Shown: positions 11,149 to 20,572, numbered from the stretch's first letter. The stretch is 47,391 nucleotides of DNA from Rossellomorea vietnamensis (GCF_001305855.1 NZ_LIXZ01000020.1:1-47391); one strand, 5' to 3'. Notes: generated by a model not told the origin, from the sequence alone. Program-made: numbers and translations.

Positions 11149-11169
11149 AAAAGCAACCGGCTGGTCAGG
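11149..11169 (+). repeat. 120-nt repeat, cluster A, truncated 5' fragment
   Basis: About 21 nt (AAAAGCAACCGGCT then GGTCAG) match the first part of the preceding unit with small gaps, 6 nt after it ends; the rest of the unit is missing. Confidence 0.7.
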
Positions 11170-11179
11170 ATTCCACAAC

Positions 11180-11211
11180 AAAAAGGATGCACCCATAAAT
11201 GGATGCACCCT
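11180..11211 (-). terminator. ftsH terminator
   Basis: Minus strand: GGGTGCATCCAT-TT-ATGGGTGCATCC folds as a 12-bp stem with two G-U pairs, followed by TTTTTT. It begins 6 nt after the ftsH stop. Confidence 0.85.
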
Positions 11212-11217
11212 TCATTA

Positions 11218-13179
11218 TTATGTGCGATCAGAATTAGTGTCGTCTTCTTTTGAAGTCGTGTCTTCTACAATCGCAGTGTCTTCATTTTTCTTTTGGATGT
11301 TCACCTTCACGTCACTGTTTTCCTGATCGGATTCATATGTGCGTTCAGGCAATTTGCCGTGATCCATCAGAGACTTGATTTGCGCTGCGTCTAATGTTTC
11401 TATATCCAATAAAGTTTTGGCAATGAGTTCAAGCTTTTCACGATTTTCAGTAAGAATTCGCTTCGCTCTCTCATAGCTTTCTTTGATGAGACGCTGCATT
11501 TCTAAGTCAATTTCATACGCGATGGCATCTGAATAGTTTTGTTCACTATTGATGTCACGTCCAAGGAACACTTGACCACCCTGGGATTGACCGAACTGAA
11601 GTGGTCCGAGCTTATCACTCATACCATATTCAGTGACCATTTTACGGGCGATTCCAGTTGCACGTTGGAAGTCATTGTGTGCACCAGTGGATACATCTCC
11701 GAAGATGATTTCCTCTGCCACACGACCACCAAGTAATCCGGTAATCTTATCAAGAAGCTCAGGCTTCGTCATGAAGTAACGATCTTCTTTAGGAAGCATG
11801 ACAGCGTAGCCGCCAGCCTGCCCACGAGGAACGATGGTTACCTTATGTACCATGTCAGCTTCATCAAGGACTAATCCGATCACGGTGTGACCCGCTTCGT
11901 GGAATGCCACGATTTTACGTTCTTTTTCAGATATGACTTTGCTCTTCTTGGCAGGACCTGCAATGACACGGTCCGTTGCTTCGTCGATATCGCGCATATC
12001 AATTTTCTTCTTATCTTCACGAGCCGCCACAAGTGCCGCTTCGTTCAGAAGGTTTTCCAAATCGGCTCCGGAGAAGCCTGGTGTTCTCATGGCAATCGCT
12101 TTTAGATCCACTGAATCATCAAGCGGTTTATTATGAGAATGTACTTTAAGAACAGCTTCACGACCTCTAAGGTCAGGACGATCTACTGTGATTTGACGGT
12201 CGAAACGTCCTGGACGCAATAATGCCGGATCCAGAATGTCAGGTCGGTTCGTAGCAGCGACGATGATGATACCTTCGTTCGCTCCGAAACCGTCCATTTC
12301 AACAAGTAACTGGTTCAGGGTTTGTTCACGCTCATCGTGACCTCCGCCCAATCCTGCTCCACGTTGACGACCGACTGCATCGATCTCATCAATGAAGATG
12401 ATACAAGGGGCGTTCTTCTTCGCGTTTTCAAATAAGTCACGTACTCGAGATGCACCGACACCGACAAACATTTCAACGAAGTCGGAACCACTGATTGAGA
12501 AGAAAGGAACTCCCGCTTCTCCAGCTACAGCTCGTGCAAGTAGGGTTTTACCTGTACCAGGAGGTCCCACTAGAAGGACACCCTTCGGAATGCGGGCACC
12601 CACTTCAGAGAACTTGCGTGGATCCTTTAAGAATTCCACTACCTCTACAAGCTCCTGCTTTTCTTCATCTGCACCCGCTACATCTTTAAAGCGGACTTTC
12701 TTCTTCTCTTCACTGTAAAGCTTAGCTTTACTCTTACCGAAGTTCATGACACGGCTTCCACCGCCTTGAGCTTGGTTAAGTAAGAAGAAGAACAGGATGA
12801 AGATGATGACAAACGGAATGATGGTTGTGAAGAAAGATACCCAGCCGCTTGTTTCCTTGGCCTGTAATACTTCCACATCGATACCTTGCTCCGATGCCGC
12901 AGTATTGATCTTATCCATCAGCTTTCCATCTGTGGTAAGGACATAGGTCAAGAAGTACTCTCCTTCTTTAGCCCCTTCCATTTGTCCTTTTACTTCATAA
13001 ACACCTCTGCCGGGCTGAATTGAAAAAGAAGAAACATCTCCGTCTTCAAGGTTATTAATAAATGTACTGTACTCGATATTTTTGGTTGGCTCGTTGTTGT
13101 TACTGAAATAACTCACCACACCTATAATCACTAAAAAGACTAGTAAATAGAATATGGTGTTTCGAAAGATCCGGTTCAT
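11218..13179 (-). CDS. ftsH: ATP-dependent membrane zinc metalloprotease FtsH
   Basis: Hexameric AAA+ protease that extracts and degrades membrane and regulatory proteins; in Bacillus it is also needed for sporulation. The protein is 653 aa. It has transmembrane helices at about residues 8-24 and 113-134, Walker A GPPGTGKT at 205-212, Walker B FIDEID at 262-267, the second region of homology around 309-330, and the zinc site HEAGH at 427-431. The C-terminal tail is acidic and low in complexity (about 615-653). GGAGGAGG precedes the ATG. It lies downstream of hprT after a 103-nt gap. Confidence 0.98.
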   Translation of the reverse strand: MNRIFRNTIFYLLVFLVIIGVVSYFSNNNEPTKNIEYSTFINNLEDGDVSSFSIQPGRGVYEVKGQMEGAKEGEYFLTYVLTTDGKLMDKINTAASEQGIDVEVLQAKETSGWVSFFTTIIPFVIIFILFFFLLNQAQGGGSRVMNFGKSKAKLYSEEKKKVRFKDVAGADEEKQELVEVVEFLKDPRKFSEVGARIPKGVLLVGPPGTGKTLLARAVAGEAGVPFFSISGSDFVEMFVGVGASRVRDLFENAKKNAPCIIFIDEIDAVGRQRGAGLGGGHDEREQTLNQLLVEMDGFGANEGIIIVAATNRPDILDPALLRPGRFDRQITVDRPDLRGREAVLKVHSHNKPLDDSVDLKAIAMRTPGFSGADLENLLNEAALVAAREDKKKIDMRDIDEATDRVIAGPAKKSKVISEKERKIVAFHEAGHTVIGLVLDEADMVHKVTIVPRGQAGGYAVMLPKEDRYFMTKPELLDKITGLLGGRVAEEIIFGDVSTGAHNDFQRATGIARKMVTEYGMSDKLGPLQFGQSQGGQVFLGRDINSEQNYSDAIAYEIDLEMQRLIKESYERAKRILTENREKLELIAKTLLDIETLDAAQIKSLMDHGKLPERTYESDQENSDVKVNIQKKNEDTAIVEDTTSKEDDTNSDRT

Positions 13180-13282
13180 CCCTTACCTCCTCCCACGGGT
13201 AAACAAACTAAGTAAAATAGTATCATAGAAAATCATGGCATTACAACAAATTGCACTTACAAGATTCCTCTTTAGAATATAC

Positions 13283-13831
13283 TTATTCTCCAGTTGTATA
13301 CACTCTTGGTTTTAAAACACCGATATACGGCAGATTACGATATCTTTCAGCGTAATCGAGACCATATCCGACGACGAACTCGTCAGGGACAATAAAGCCG
13401 ACGTAGTCCGCTTTGATATCTGCTTTACGACCGGTTGGTTTGTCAAGCAGAGTCACAATGCTGATGGATTTTGCCTTACGATAGCGGAAAAGCTCCACCA
13501 GATAGCTTAACGTCAATCCGCTGTCGATGATATCTTCAATGATGAGGATATCCCGGCCTTCCACTTTTGTATCTAAATCTTTCACAATCTTTACTTCTCC
13601 TGAAGAGACAGTAGAATTCCCGTAGCTGGATACATCCATGAAATCCATTTCCATATGAGTATCCATGCGCTTGCAAAGGTCAGCCATGAAAGGCATCGCA
13701 CCTTTTAAAACGCCAATTGCCAAAGGAAAACGATCTTGATATTCCTCTGTTAATTGTGCACCTAATGCTTTAATTTTTTCTTGAAGTTCTTCTTCTGAAA
13801 TTAACACTTTCTCAATATCTTGGTTTAACAA
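13283..13831 (-). CDS. hprT: hypoxanthine-guanine phosphoribosyltransferase
   Basis: Salvages hypoxanthine and guanine with PRPP to IMP and GMP, which also feeds the (p)ppGpp-sensitive GTP pool. The 182-aa protein has the PRPP-binding motif [17 protein letters not shown] (about residues 95-111), [18 protein letters not shown] and the C-terminal [19 protein letters not shown]. The start is a TTG at 13831 with AGGAGG 10 nt upstream; no ATG in this frame fits. It begins 3 nt after tilS ends, the usual tilS-hprT pair. Confidence 0.97.
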   Translation of the reverse strand: MLNQDIEKVLISEEELQEKIKALGAQLTEEYQDRFPLAIGVLKGAMPFMADLCKRMDTHMEMDFMDVSSYGNSTVSSGEVKIVKDLDTKVEGRDILIIEDIIDSGLTLSYLVELFRYRKAKSISIVTLLDKPTGRKADIKADYVGFIVPDEFVVGYGLDYAERYRNLPYIGVLKPRVYTTGE

Positions 13832-13834
13832 TGT

Positions 13835-15238
13835 TCAACTGCCTCCTAGAAGATGATTGCTTGTAAATTGTAGTACTAAACTATTTTCCTGCTCTTCTCC
13901 CAAATCGTAAATAGACTTCTTCATTCCCGGAACCCAGAGGATCTGTTGTTCAGCGTCCACTACAACCGGCCACTCCTCACGAAGGTGAGCGGGAAGTTTA
14001 TGATCGATAAAGAGGGTTTTCAGCTTCTTGGAGCCTGCCATCCCCTTCACTTTCATTCTATCCTCTTTTCTTCTCGTTCGCACGTAAAGAGGGAGGGACA
14101 CAGCACTTGGATCAAGATAGATCACATCACTGGTACGATCCGGAGTGTGCGGGGAAGAATAAAGATGAAACTGATATTCACCTTGAATGTCCAGCCCCTT
14201 ATCAACCTGCAGCTCATAACAATATGGACCCTCGGTTAAGGCTAATTCTCCAAAGTGAAAATAGCATGTATGATACGCACGTGTTACCTTAAGCCCCTTT
14301 GGTAAGTCTATGCTGGCATTCGGCGCTTTTCCTTTTAAAATACCCAATACACCGTAAATATGTATAGACGATAAGGAAGATGGTCTTAATTTGTAAAGAT
14401 AGTTTAATATTAGATTAATCCCTCTTCTTTGTAAAGGCTGAGCCATTGCAAGAAAACCATCGATATGTATTGAGGAGTGATCCCCGGTGTTATTCCATAC
14501 CTTATTCAACTTTTCCTTTGTTAATTCCTCTAAATATGCCTCATCTTCTGCTATTTCTTCACTAAATCGTTGAAATTGAAGATGGACATGAGGGTTTTCC
14601 TGTTTTAAGAATGGAAGGATTCTCTTTCTAAACCGATTCCTTGTATAAACTTCCTTCTGGTTACTGGGATCTCTCCGCGGTTCTAGATCATGTCTAACAC
14701 AATAATCCTCGATCTCCATTTTAGTCACAGCGAGGAACGGCCGGATTATGTCACCGTCAGCAAATGATCGTTTCAGGGGAATGCCGGCTCTACCCGCCCC
14801 CGATGCCCCTCTTGTCAACTTCATCAGGATCGTCTCCACTTGATCATCCCCGTGATGACCCAAGGCCAGTTTGGTGGCTGACACCTCTCTCATGACATCC
14901 TCCAGAAACCTATAGCGAGTCTTTCGGGCGATATCCTGCATGCTTCCATTTGCGGCTTCGATTTCTTTCGAAACATTCACCCGTTTTCCGTAGAAGGGGA
15001 TATTTCGCTCGTGACAGAAATCCTCGACGAACTGAAGCTCCTGAAAGGATTCGTCCCCCCTGAACATATGATCCAGATGGGCTGCGGCCACTTCCACTTC
15101 TAATCCTCCTTTGTTCGACTCAAGAAAATGCAGCAGCGCCAGGGAATCTGGACCGCCTGATACCGCTACCAGAATGCGGTCGCCCTTTTGAATGAGCTGG
15201 TGATCTTGAATAAATCGTTTTGCTGTATGCTCTAACAT
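13835..15238 (-). CDS. tilS: tRNA(Ile)-lysidine synthetase
   Basis: Modifies C34 of the CAU-anticodon tRNA-Ile to lysidine so that it reads AUA; essential. The 467-aa protein has the PP-loop ATPase motif VAVSGGPDSLALLHFL near residue 24, followed by AAHLDH, LALGHHGDDQVETILM, GASGAGRAGI and R-rich NRFRKRILPFL. The C-terminal domain contains KLKTLFIDHKLPAHLREEWP. The start is ATG 15238 (MLEHTAKRF), with GGAAGAGG upstream; upstream readings are not conserved. Confidence 0.95.
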   Translation of the reverse strand: MLEHTAKRFIQDHQLIQKGDRILVAVSGGPDSLALLHFLESNKGGLEVEVAAAHLDHMFRGDESFQELQFVEDFCHERNIPFYGKRVNVSKEIEAANGSMQDIARKTRYRFLEDVMREVSATKLALGHHGDDQVETILMKLTRGASGAGRAGIPLKRSFADGDIIRPFLAVTKMEIEDYCVRHDLEPRRDPSNQKEVYTRNRFRKRILPFLKQENPHVHLQFQRFSEEIAEDEAYLEELTKEKLNKVWNNTGDHSSIHIDGFLAMAQPLQRRGINLILNYLYKLRPSSLSSIHIYGVLGILKGKAPNASIDLPKGLKVTRAYHTCYFHFGELALTEGPYCYELQVDKGLDIQGEYQFHLYSSPHTPDRTSDVIYLDPSAVSLPLYVRTRRKEDRMKVKGMAGSKKLKTLFIDHKLPAHLREEWPVVVDAEQQILWVPGMKKSIYDLGEEQENSLVLQFTSNHLLGGS

Positions 15239-15306
15239 TGTGCTTCCTCTTCCTAAAACCATTTTCCCCATTGTATCAATTTCTATAGATTTCTCACACC
15301 GTTATG

Positions 15307-16314
15307 CTACAACAATTCTCCATAAATATACAAAACGTATAGGAGCGAGACAATGATCACAACAAGAACAGTCTCCAGAAAGTGACTTGATTTATTATTC
15401 CGCTTGTTCTGGTATCTGCTTGGATGGGGGGAAGATGTTCTTAAAGTAGCACTTTGCGGCACTGTTCGTTGGGCCTTCGGTTTCGGTTTCAGCTGCTGCA
15501 CCGGTTGAGCATGCGAGAGTCCATGTAAAAGACTCTCTCTCATTTCGCTGGCGGTTTGAAATTGGCCATCGAGGGCATCCAGGATCGTCCCTGCGAATTT
15601 TTTCAGCTGATCCTTCGAATCCACAGCCTGCCTCAGTTGTTTTATATTCCCTTCCCCGGTCTTAGTGAAACGCGTTGGATAGGCCAAATTGATAAGGATC
15701 ATCCCTACTGAGAAAAGATCATAGGAAGGTTCCGCCCTCCTGGATCCCCCAATCCAATACCCCCTATCAAAAAACTCCGTAAACTCTTTGATCGCCCGGC
15801 CATTAAGGGTGGTTCCCCCAACATCAATACAGCGAATCCTGTAAGGGGGACCTGTCACAATCAAGTTTTCAGGTTTTAGATCCCCAAAAACCCATCCTTC
15901 CTTATGAATCCTCTCCAAGTCTGTCAGGAGCTGAGCAACGAGGACACCTGTCCAGGAGAATCCCTTCGATTGAACAAATGACAAGAGATCGGTTCCCTGT
16001 ATATATTCCATCACGTAGAAATGGATTTTCTGCCCCCTTAATTCCCAATCGTCCACATCAAGAAGCTTGGGCCCAAGGGGAGAACCTTGGACCTTTGAGA
16101 AAGCTTTTAATACATTGACTTCAGATGTAATCGACACATTGCTGTCACTCATTTTTAACGCCTGGTATCCTGAGGACCCTTGCACAAGATAGACAATCCC
16201 GTTCGCCCCGTACCCCAATTCTTTTACAATCGTATAGATATGTTTATACCACTTACCTCTTATAACTGTTCCAGGGGGGAAACTAAATGGTTTCTTCGAA
16301 GTATTGTTCATCAT
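15307..16314 (-). CDS. yabT: Hanks-type serine/threonine kinase YabT
   Basis: Sporulation-linked, DNA-activated protein kinase in B. subtilis. The N-terminal kinase domain (about residues 18-270) has a glycine loop (ELGYGANGIVYLV), the catalytic loop FGDLKPENLIV, which lacks the usual His-Arg before Asp, and DVGG in place of DFG. A basic Pro/Lys/Arg linker (about 278-310) is the likely DNA-binding part. One C-terminal membrane segment (about 316-333) follows. The start is uncertain: ATG 16314 (MMNNTSKK) matches B. subtilis MMND, but GTG 16320 is better spaced from AAGGGG. It overlaps the end of yabS by about 32 nt. Confidence 0.9.
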   Translation of the reverse strand: MMNNTSKKPFSFPPGTVIRGKWYKHIYTIVKELGYGANGIVYLVQGSSGYQALKMSDSNVSITSEVNVLKAFSKVQGSPLGPKLLDVDDWELRGQKIHFYVMEYIQGTDLLSFVQSKGFSWTGVLVAQLLTDLERIHKEGWVFGDLKPENLIVTGPPYRIRCIDVGGTTLNGRAIKEFTEFFDRGYWIGGSRRAEPSYDLFSVGMILINLAYPTRFTKTGEGNIKQLRQAVDSKDQLKKFAGTILDALDGQFQTASEMRESLLHGLSHAQPVQQLKPKPKAQRTVPQSATLRTSSPHPSRYQNKRNNKSSHFLETVLVVIIVSLLYVLYIYGELL

Positions 16315-17023
16315 CGCCACGAGAGAGCAATCCCCTTAATGAACGTTTTTTCTTAAAGTGTGTAATGGCTTCTGAGATCGCCGGTCCGGTTGGAGTGATT
16401 CCGCCTGGAGACAATTTAGAGAAAATACTCGTCAGTGTTTCGAGTCTTGGTGTCCAATCCAGCAATTTTTCGACATCTTGTCGTTTCCCGGGAAATACAA
16501 ACACAGAAAACTTGTTATCACCCATCCGTGCATTCAAGCTTAATGATAGATCCAGCAAGGCTTCTTTAACCGTCGGAAGCTTGTGCTTCATGCTTGCAGA
16601 CGTATCGACAAGAATCAACACTTCCATATCGACGGATTCACCCAATTCATCCACTACTTCCATAACCTCTCCACGCTGTTCGGGAGGAAGTTCTTCCATG
16701 GAGGCAGATTTCCCGAGGATTTGTTTCAACTCTTTATTCACGACTCCCTGCAAGGTCTGTGTCATGGCTTTACGAGTGACCATCTGTACCGTTTGGGAAA
16801 GCGTTTCTGCATATACGATCTGGCTCACCCCACCCCCCGATAGAGCAATCCCTTCAATTTCCTGCATTCCATTATCATCTATGACGTCATTATCCATTAC
16901 ACCAATTACATTGACCGAGATTCCCTGCTCCTTGGCAAGGGCTGCCATCGCAATTGGATCTTCTCCTTGATTTGAGCAACCATCCGTAATTAAAAGAATT
17001 TGACGAAGTGTACCTGGCTTCAT
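16283..17023 (-). CDS. yabS: VWA-domain protein YabS
   Basis: A 246-aa protein with a von Willebrand factor A fold. One metal-ion-dependent adhesion motif is clear, LVDTSASMK (about residues 136-144), and an N-terminal LLITDGCSNQGEDP looks like the end of another VWA half. No signal peptide is seen, so it should be cytoplasmic. In B. subtilis it sits between spoIIE and the kinase gene yabT and is sporulation-associated; its biochemical role is unknown. AGGAGGGG lies 7 nt before the ATG. Confidence 0.85.
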   Translation of the reverse strand: MKPGTLRQILLITDGCSNQGEDPIAMAALAKEQGISVNVIGVMDNDVIDDNGMQEIEGIALSGGGVSQIVYAETLSQTVQMVTRKAMTQTLQGVVNKELKQILGKSASMEELPPEQRGEVMEVVDELGESVDMEVLILVDTSASMKHKLPTVKEALLDLSLSLNARMGDNKFSVFVFPGKRQDVEKLLDWTPRLETLTSIFSKLSPGGITPTGPAISEAITHFKKKRSLRGLLSRGDDEQYFEETI

Positions 17024-17114
17024 CAGAATCCCCTCCTCATTCTAAAGTTGATATCATCTTCGCCGAATAAGGAGGGATTTATACTCTAGTTAACTATTTT
17101 AAAGGGTGCTTACC

Positions 17115-19601
17115 CTAGGAAATTTTATCTTTCGTCTTCGATTTTTGCATGGGGATGGATGACCACTTCGGTATGTTATGTTTGATTTTTGAAACCACAA
17201 TCGTCATATCATCCTCTATTAAACCTGAGCTCGACCTGATGACCTCCTCCATTAGTATATCTGCCACTTCCTGTGGATCATCGGTTTCGAGTTCCTTTAT
17301 CTTTCTCTTCATCCACAGGTCATAATTTTCTACATGTTTCGGCCCCTCAAAGGCACCGTCACTCATCATGATGAGAAGATCTCCTGCTTTCAGCTGCTCC
17401 GAGACGACATCGACATCAAAGTCCTGCTGAAGCATTCCCATCGGCAAGTTGCTGGCTTCCACCTTGAGGATTTTATCCCCCCGCTTAATGAAGCTTGGTG
17501 TCGAACCTATTTTTAAGAACCTTGAAGACGCATTCTGCAGGTCGATCATGGCTAAATCCAATGTGGAGAAAATTTCATCATTCGTTCTGAGGGAGAGAAT
17601 CGAATTGATGGACTTGATCGCCACCTGTTCTTCAATCCCCGACTCGAGGATCTTTTTCAATAGTCTCAGTGTTTCATTGCTTTCGTAATGGGCCCGTTCT
17701 CCGTTCCCCATCCCGTCACTGATCGCAACGGCATACTTCCCCCTTCCCAATTCAATCATGGAATAACTGTCTCCTGAAACCAGTCCGCCTCCTTTTGCCG
17801 CATGGGATGCCCCTGTATCGACGACAAATTTCTTGGCAGATTGAAAGGTTACATGACACTGACCATTCGGAAATTGAGCACATTCCTCCTTTTGTACAAC
17901 GATGTTTTCACCCAGAATATCGGATAACATAGGTGCGATGAGCTTTTCCCCCTGTCCGTGACCTCCGCAATAAGGCATCGTCATATCGATATCGACATTC
18001 CCTTGCTCCAGGTTATAGATTTCAATGTTTTCGATCTCGATCCCGAACTCTCCGATACTCGCCAGGATCTGCTCTTCCTGAATATGATGATTCTCCCTTT
18101 CCCTCTGGATTTCTTTCGCGAAATTCCCCATGACTTCGGACACACCAAGCAGCTGGTCAGCCACAAGCTTCCTGCTTTCCTGAACCTGTTTCTTCAATTT
18201 CAGATTGGCCTGATAGAAAGTGAGCTCCTGATAGATCGTATCCTTCAATTTCTTCTCTCTCGTACAATGCTTCTCTACTTCTCTTTCAAGTTTCGGGGAA
18301 AGGGGGACCCTTCCCTGATCGTACTCGGTCATCACATCTTTCATGAGATTATAGGTTTTATCAAAATTTCGCGCCCAGCACTGATCCTTCTTAAAGCAGG
18401 TTTGACACGTTTTCTCCGTGACATTGCTTAGAAAATAGTCGAATTCTTTATCTTCCTCCTCTTCAAACCGGTCTTCAATTTGTTGAAAGCTATTTGAAAG
18501 AGCCTGAAACACTGACGAAAATTGAGTGACCCGGTGAGCGGTCACATCCCTCACCCGGCGCATATAGCCCTGCTGGTCCTGCTGATATTCAGCTGTACCA
18601 GGTATATGCCTCGCAATTTTAGACGTTAAACTTTGAGGGGTCAGAAATAGAAGTAATATGGCTACCCCAGATTCATAGAGAGTTTTCGTAATGACTGTAT
18701 CCGAATCCCCGTACATGCCCATTAGTAATGTAGCGATTAACAAACCGATTGCCGCTCCGAATTTCTTCCCCTCTTTCATGAGTCCGCCCAGAAGACCGGA
18801 AAAAGCAAGCAAGCTCATTTGATAAAAGCTCGAAACGTTGGCTAAACTGAAGACGAGGCCGGTCACGACCCCTACCGTCGAGCCCATTGTAGCCCCTGCT
18901 ATAAAGGAAAACAGCAGTACCAGATATCTTGATAACACATGTTCCACAGACAGATTGTATAATGACCATCCGATCGTTCCCGTCATGATCGAGGCGAGGA
19001 GGATGATCAAACTGACCACTTCTTCTGTTTTCAGTGATTTCCTTCTGCGCTGAACCGTTACAAGGGGGATGCTCTGGATGAAGATATAGGTTAAGAGAAA
19101 CGCAAGGCTCGCTTCAATTACCGCCATGACCCCGTTATAGATCGTCAAGGCTTGTCCCTGTTGGACATAATCGAACCCAAGCTTGGCAGCCATCACCGTA
19201 AAGAACACATAAAATGCGACAGCCCTCACATTATTCTTGTGATATTTCTGCGATAATCGATACGTTAACAGGAATAATACCGCACTGACAAACGTATAAC
19301 TGATACTAGGAATGGATAAGGTGAGCGCTCCTGCCAGCAATCCGATAAGTGCGATCGGTGACTTCTCTCTCCTGATGATATAAACCGACGCAAAGAACGG
19401 CAGAGCAAAAGGTGTCAGATGTGAAAGGATTAAGGCTCTTCCGAGGAGAAACCCGATGACGAATAAAGCAACCCCCTTTTCTACGAATAGCCACTCAAGC
19501 TTTGAATAAATGGACCGGATCCCCTTGGACAGTTCCACCTTCGTTTGTTCAATGTCAACGTTCTGAACAGGTTCGATGATCGACTGATCGACTTTCCCCA
19601 T
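17115..19601 (-). CDS. spoIIE: stage II sporulation protein E, PP2C-type phosphatase
   Basis: Dephosphorylates the anti-anti-sigma factor SpoIIAA in the forespore, releasing sigma-F, and interacts with FtsZ at the polar septum. The 828-aa protein has a short cytosolic tail, about ten membrane helices (roughly residues 40-310), a regulatory/FtsZ-interaction region with CQTCFKKDQCW, and a C-terminal PP2C domain (AISDGMGNGERAHYESN, LLIMMSDGAFEGPK, DDMTIVVSKI). The start is ATG 19601, 8 nt after GGGGAGTG. The ATG at 19619 overlaps that ribosome site and is rejected. Confidence 0.97.
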   Translation of the reverse strand: MGKVDQSIIEPVQNVDIEQTKVELSKGIRSIYSKLEWLFVEKGVALFVIGFLLGRALILSHLTPFALPFFASVYIIRREKSPIALIGLLAGALTLSIPSISYTFVSAVLFLLTYRLSQKYHKNNVRAVAFYVFFTVMAAKLGFDYVQQGQALTIYNGVMAVIEASLAFLLTYIFIQSIPLVTVQRRRKSLKTEEVVSLIILLASIMTGTIGWSLYNLSVEHVLSRYLVLLFSFIAGATMGSTVGVVTGLVFSLANVSSFYQMSLLAFSGLLGGLMKEGKKFGAAIGLLIATLLMGMYGDSDTVITKTLYESGVAILLLFLTPQSLTSKIARHIPGTAEYQQDQQGYMRRVRDVTAHRVTQFSSVFQALSNSFQQIEDRFEEEEDKEFDYFLSNVTEKTCQTCFKKDQCWARNFDKTYNLMKDVMTEYDQGRVPLSPKLEREVEKHCTREKKLKDTIYQELTFYQANLKLKKQVQESRKLVADQLLGVSEVMGNFAKEIQRERENHHIQEEQILASIGEFGIEIENIEIYNLEQGNVDIDMTMPYCGGHGQGEKLIAPMLSDILGENIVVQKEECAQFPNGQCHVTFQSAKKFVVDTGASHAAKGGGLVSGDSYSMIELGRGKYAVAISDGMGNGERAHYESNETLRLLKKILESGIEEQVAIKSINSILSLRTNDEIFSTLDLAMIDLQNASSRFLKIGSTPSFIKRGDKILKVEASNLPMGMLQQDFDVDVVSEQLKAGDLLIMMSDGAFEGPKHVENYDLWMKRKIKELETDDPQEVADILMEEVIRSSSGLIEDDMTIVVSKIKHNIPKWSSIPMQKSKTKDKIS

Positions 19602-19632
19602 GTATGAAACACTCCCCATTTCTTTTTTGTTC

Positions 19633-19665
19633 AGTATAAATGGTACAGGCTCAAAACTTTGTCAA
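19633..19665 (-). promoter_or_regulatory. spoIIE promoter, sigma-A with 21-bp spacer
   Basis: Minus strand: TTGACA (19660-19665), a 21-bp spacer, TATACT (19633-19638). The near-consensus elements with an over-long spacer match the known design of spoIIE and spoIIG promoters, which need phosphorylated Spo0A to be used. Confidence 0.8.
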
Positions 19666-19691
19666 AATGAGGGAATGCATTCCAAGAATGT

Positions 19692-19698
19692 TTCGACG
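19692..19698 (-). promoter_or_regulatory. 0A box upstream of spoIIE
   Basis: Minus strand CGTCGAA, one mismatch to TGTCGAA, about 27 bp upstream of the -35. A weaker ACTCGAA lies at 19750-19756. The placement fits Spo0A activation. Confidence 0.55.
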
Positions 19699-19830
19699 TC
19701 TTTCTATGGTTTCCGGTAAAATATTCAGAATATTCAAGCTCCCTTTCCTTTCGAGTTTGGATTTTTTCTTTTCAAATGCTTATGCAACCGTGCTTAAGGG
19801 AATTTTGACAATTTCTTTTATAATTGGTTA

Positions 19831-19859
19831 TTGACAAGCAAACCCTTTCTGGGTATCAT
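19831..19859 (+). promoter_or_regulatory. promoter of the tRNA pair
   Basis: Plus strand: TTGACA (19831-19836), 17-bp spacer, TATCAT (19854-19859), 32 nt before tRNA-Met. It points away from spoIIE. Confidence 0.75.
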
Positions 19860-19891
19860 AGTTTTTGTGCCAAAAAGGCGCATATCCATAT

Positions 19892-19968
19892 GGCGGTGTA
19901 GCTCAGCTGGCTAGAGCGTACGGTTCATACCCGTGAGGTCGGGGGTTCGATCCCCTCCGCCGCTACCA
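19892..19968 (+). tRNA. tRNA-Met (CAT), elongator
   Basis: A 77-nt cloverleaf including an encoded CCA: acceptor GGCGGTG / CGCCGCT, D arm GCTC...GAGC, anticodon arm TACGG-TTCATAC-CCGTG, T arm GGGGG-TTCGATC-CCCTC. The anticodon is CAT. The anticodon stem lacks the three G-C pairs of an initiator, and the body matches Bacillus elongator Met rather than the lysidine tRNA-Ile. Confidence 0.95.
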
Positions 19969-19977
19969 TATTGTTCT

Positions 19978-20049
19978 GGCCCGTTGGTCAAGCGGTTAAG
20001 ACACCGCCCTTTCACGGCGGTAACACGGGTTCGAATCCCGTACGGGTCA
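19978..20049 (+). tRNA. tRNA-Glu (TTC)
   Basis: A 72-nt cloverleaf: acceptor GGCCCGT / ACGGGTC with discriminator A, anticodon arm CCGCC-CTTTCAC-GGCGG giving anticodon TTC, T arm ACGGG-TTCGAAT-CCCGT. It lies 9 nt after tRNA-Met. The next bases are TAG, so CCA is not encoded and must be added by the CCA-adding enzyme. Confidence 0.95.
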
Positions 20050-20052
20050 TAG

Positions 20053-20085
20053 AAAAAAGACTATCATGATGATAGTCTTTTTTGT
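20053..20085. terminator. bidirectional terminator after the tRNAs
   Basis: AAAAAAGACTATCAT / ATGATAGTCTTTTTT is a near-perfect palindrome flanked by A and T runs, so it can end transcription of the tRNAs (plus) and of the DinB-like gene (minus). Confidence 0.85.
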
Positions 20086-20101
20086 TTATTCTATTATCCG
20101 G

Positions 20102-20572
20102 TCAAACCTTTTCGGCAGATACCACTTCTTCGATCTGCTCTTGATGGTGCTTATCGTGACCGATGAAGTCTTCAAAAAATTCTTCCAGGGTAAAGCTTTG
20201 ATCCCCGACTTTAAATGATTGTTCAAAATCATCTTCCGAGAGGCTTTTTACATATGTGATCATGCGTTCCCTTGTTTTGATCCCTTCTTCAATCAAATCT
20301 TCCTTGTTCACTACGCGATGGGCATATTCTTCCGCTTCTCCATTGAATTTCTGAAAATCAGGAAAAGGTGAAAGTTCCGTCCCTTCTGCAACATGAGGGA
20401 GAATCTCCTGTAAAGAATATTGATCCCATTTAATGATGTGGGATACATTGGCAGCGATCGACCATTTATCTTCCTCCATAGGCTTGAACCATTCATATTC
20501 ACTGAGCAGCTTCAATTCCTCCAACCACGTCTTAAATGACTCATAATGATCGATAATCTGTTCGTTTTTCAT
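20102..20572 (-). CDS. DinB/YfiT-like four-helix protein (accessory)
   Basis: A 156-aa all-helical protein starting MKNEQIIDHYESFKTWLEEL (ATG 20572 with GGGGG upstream). It resembles the DinB/DUF664 superfamily, whose members bind a metal through three His and include bacillithiol-dependent transferases. Candidate ligands are the His in NVSHIIKW (about residue 45) and two in GHDKHHQEQ (about 138-143). Its substrate cannot be told from sequence. It sits between yabR and the tRNAs, where B. subtilis has no gene, so it looks like an insertion into a conserved operon region. Confidence 0.75.
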   Translation of the reverse strand: MKNEQIIDHYESFKTWLEELKLLSEYEWFKPMEEDKWSIAANVSHIIKWDQYSLQEILPHVAEGTELSPFPDFQKFNGEAEEYAHRVVNKEDLIEEGIKTRERMITYVKSLSEDDFEQSFKVGDQSFTLEEFFEDFIGHDKHHQEQIEEVVSAEKV

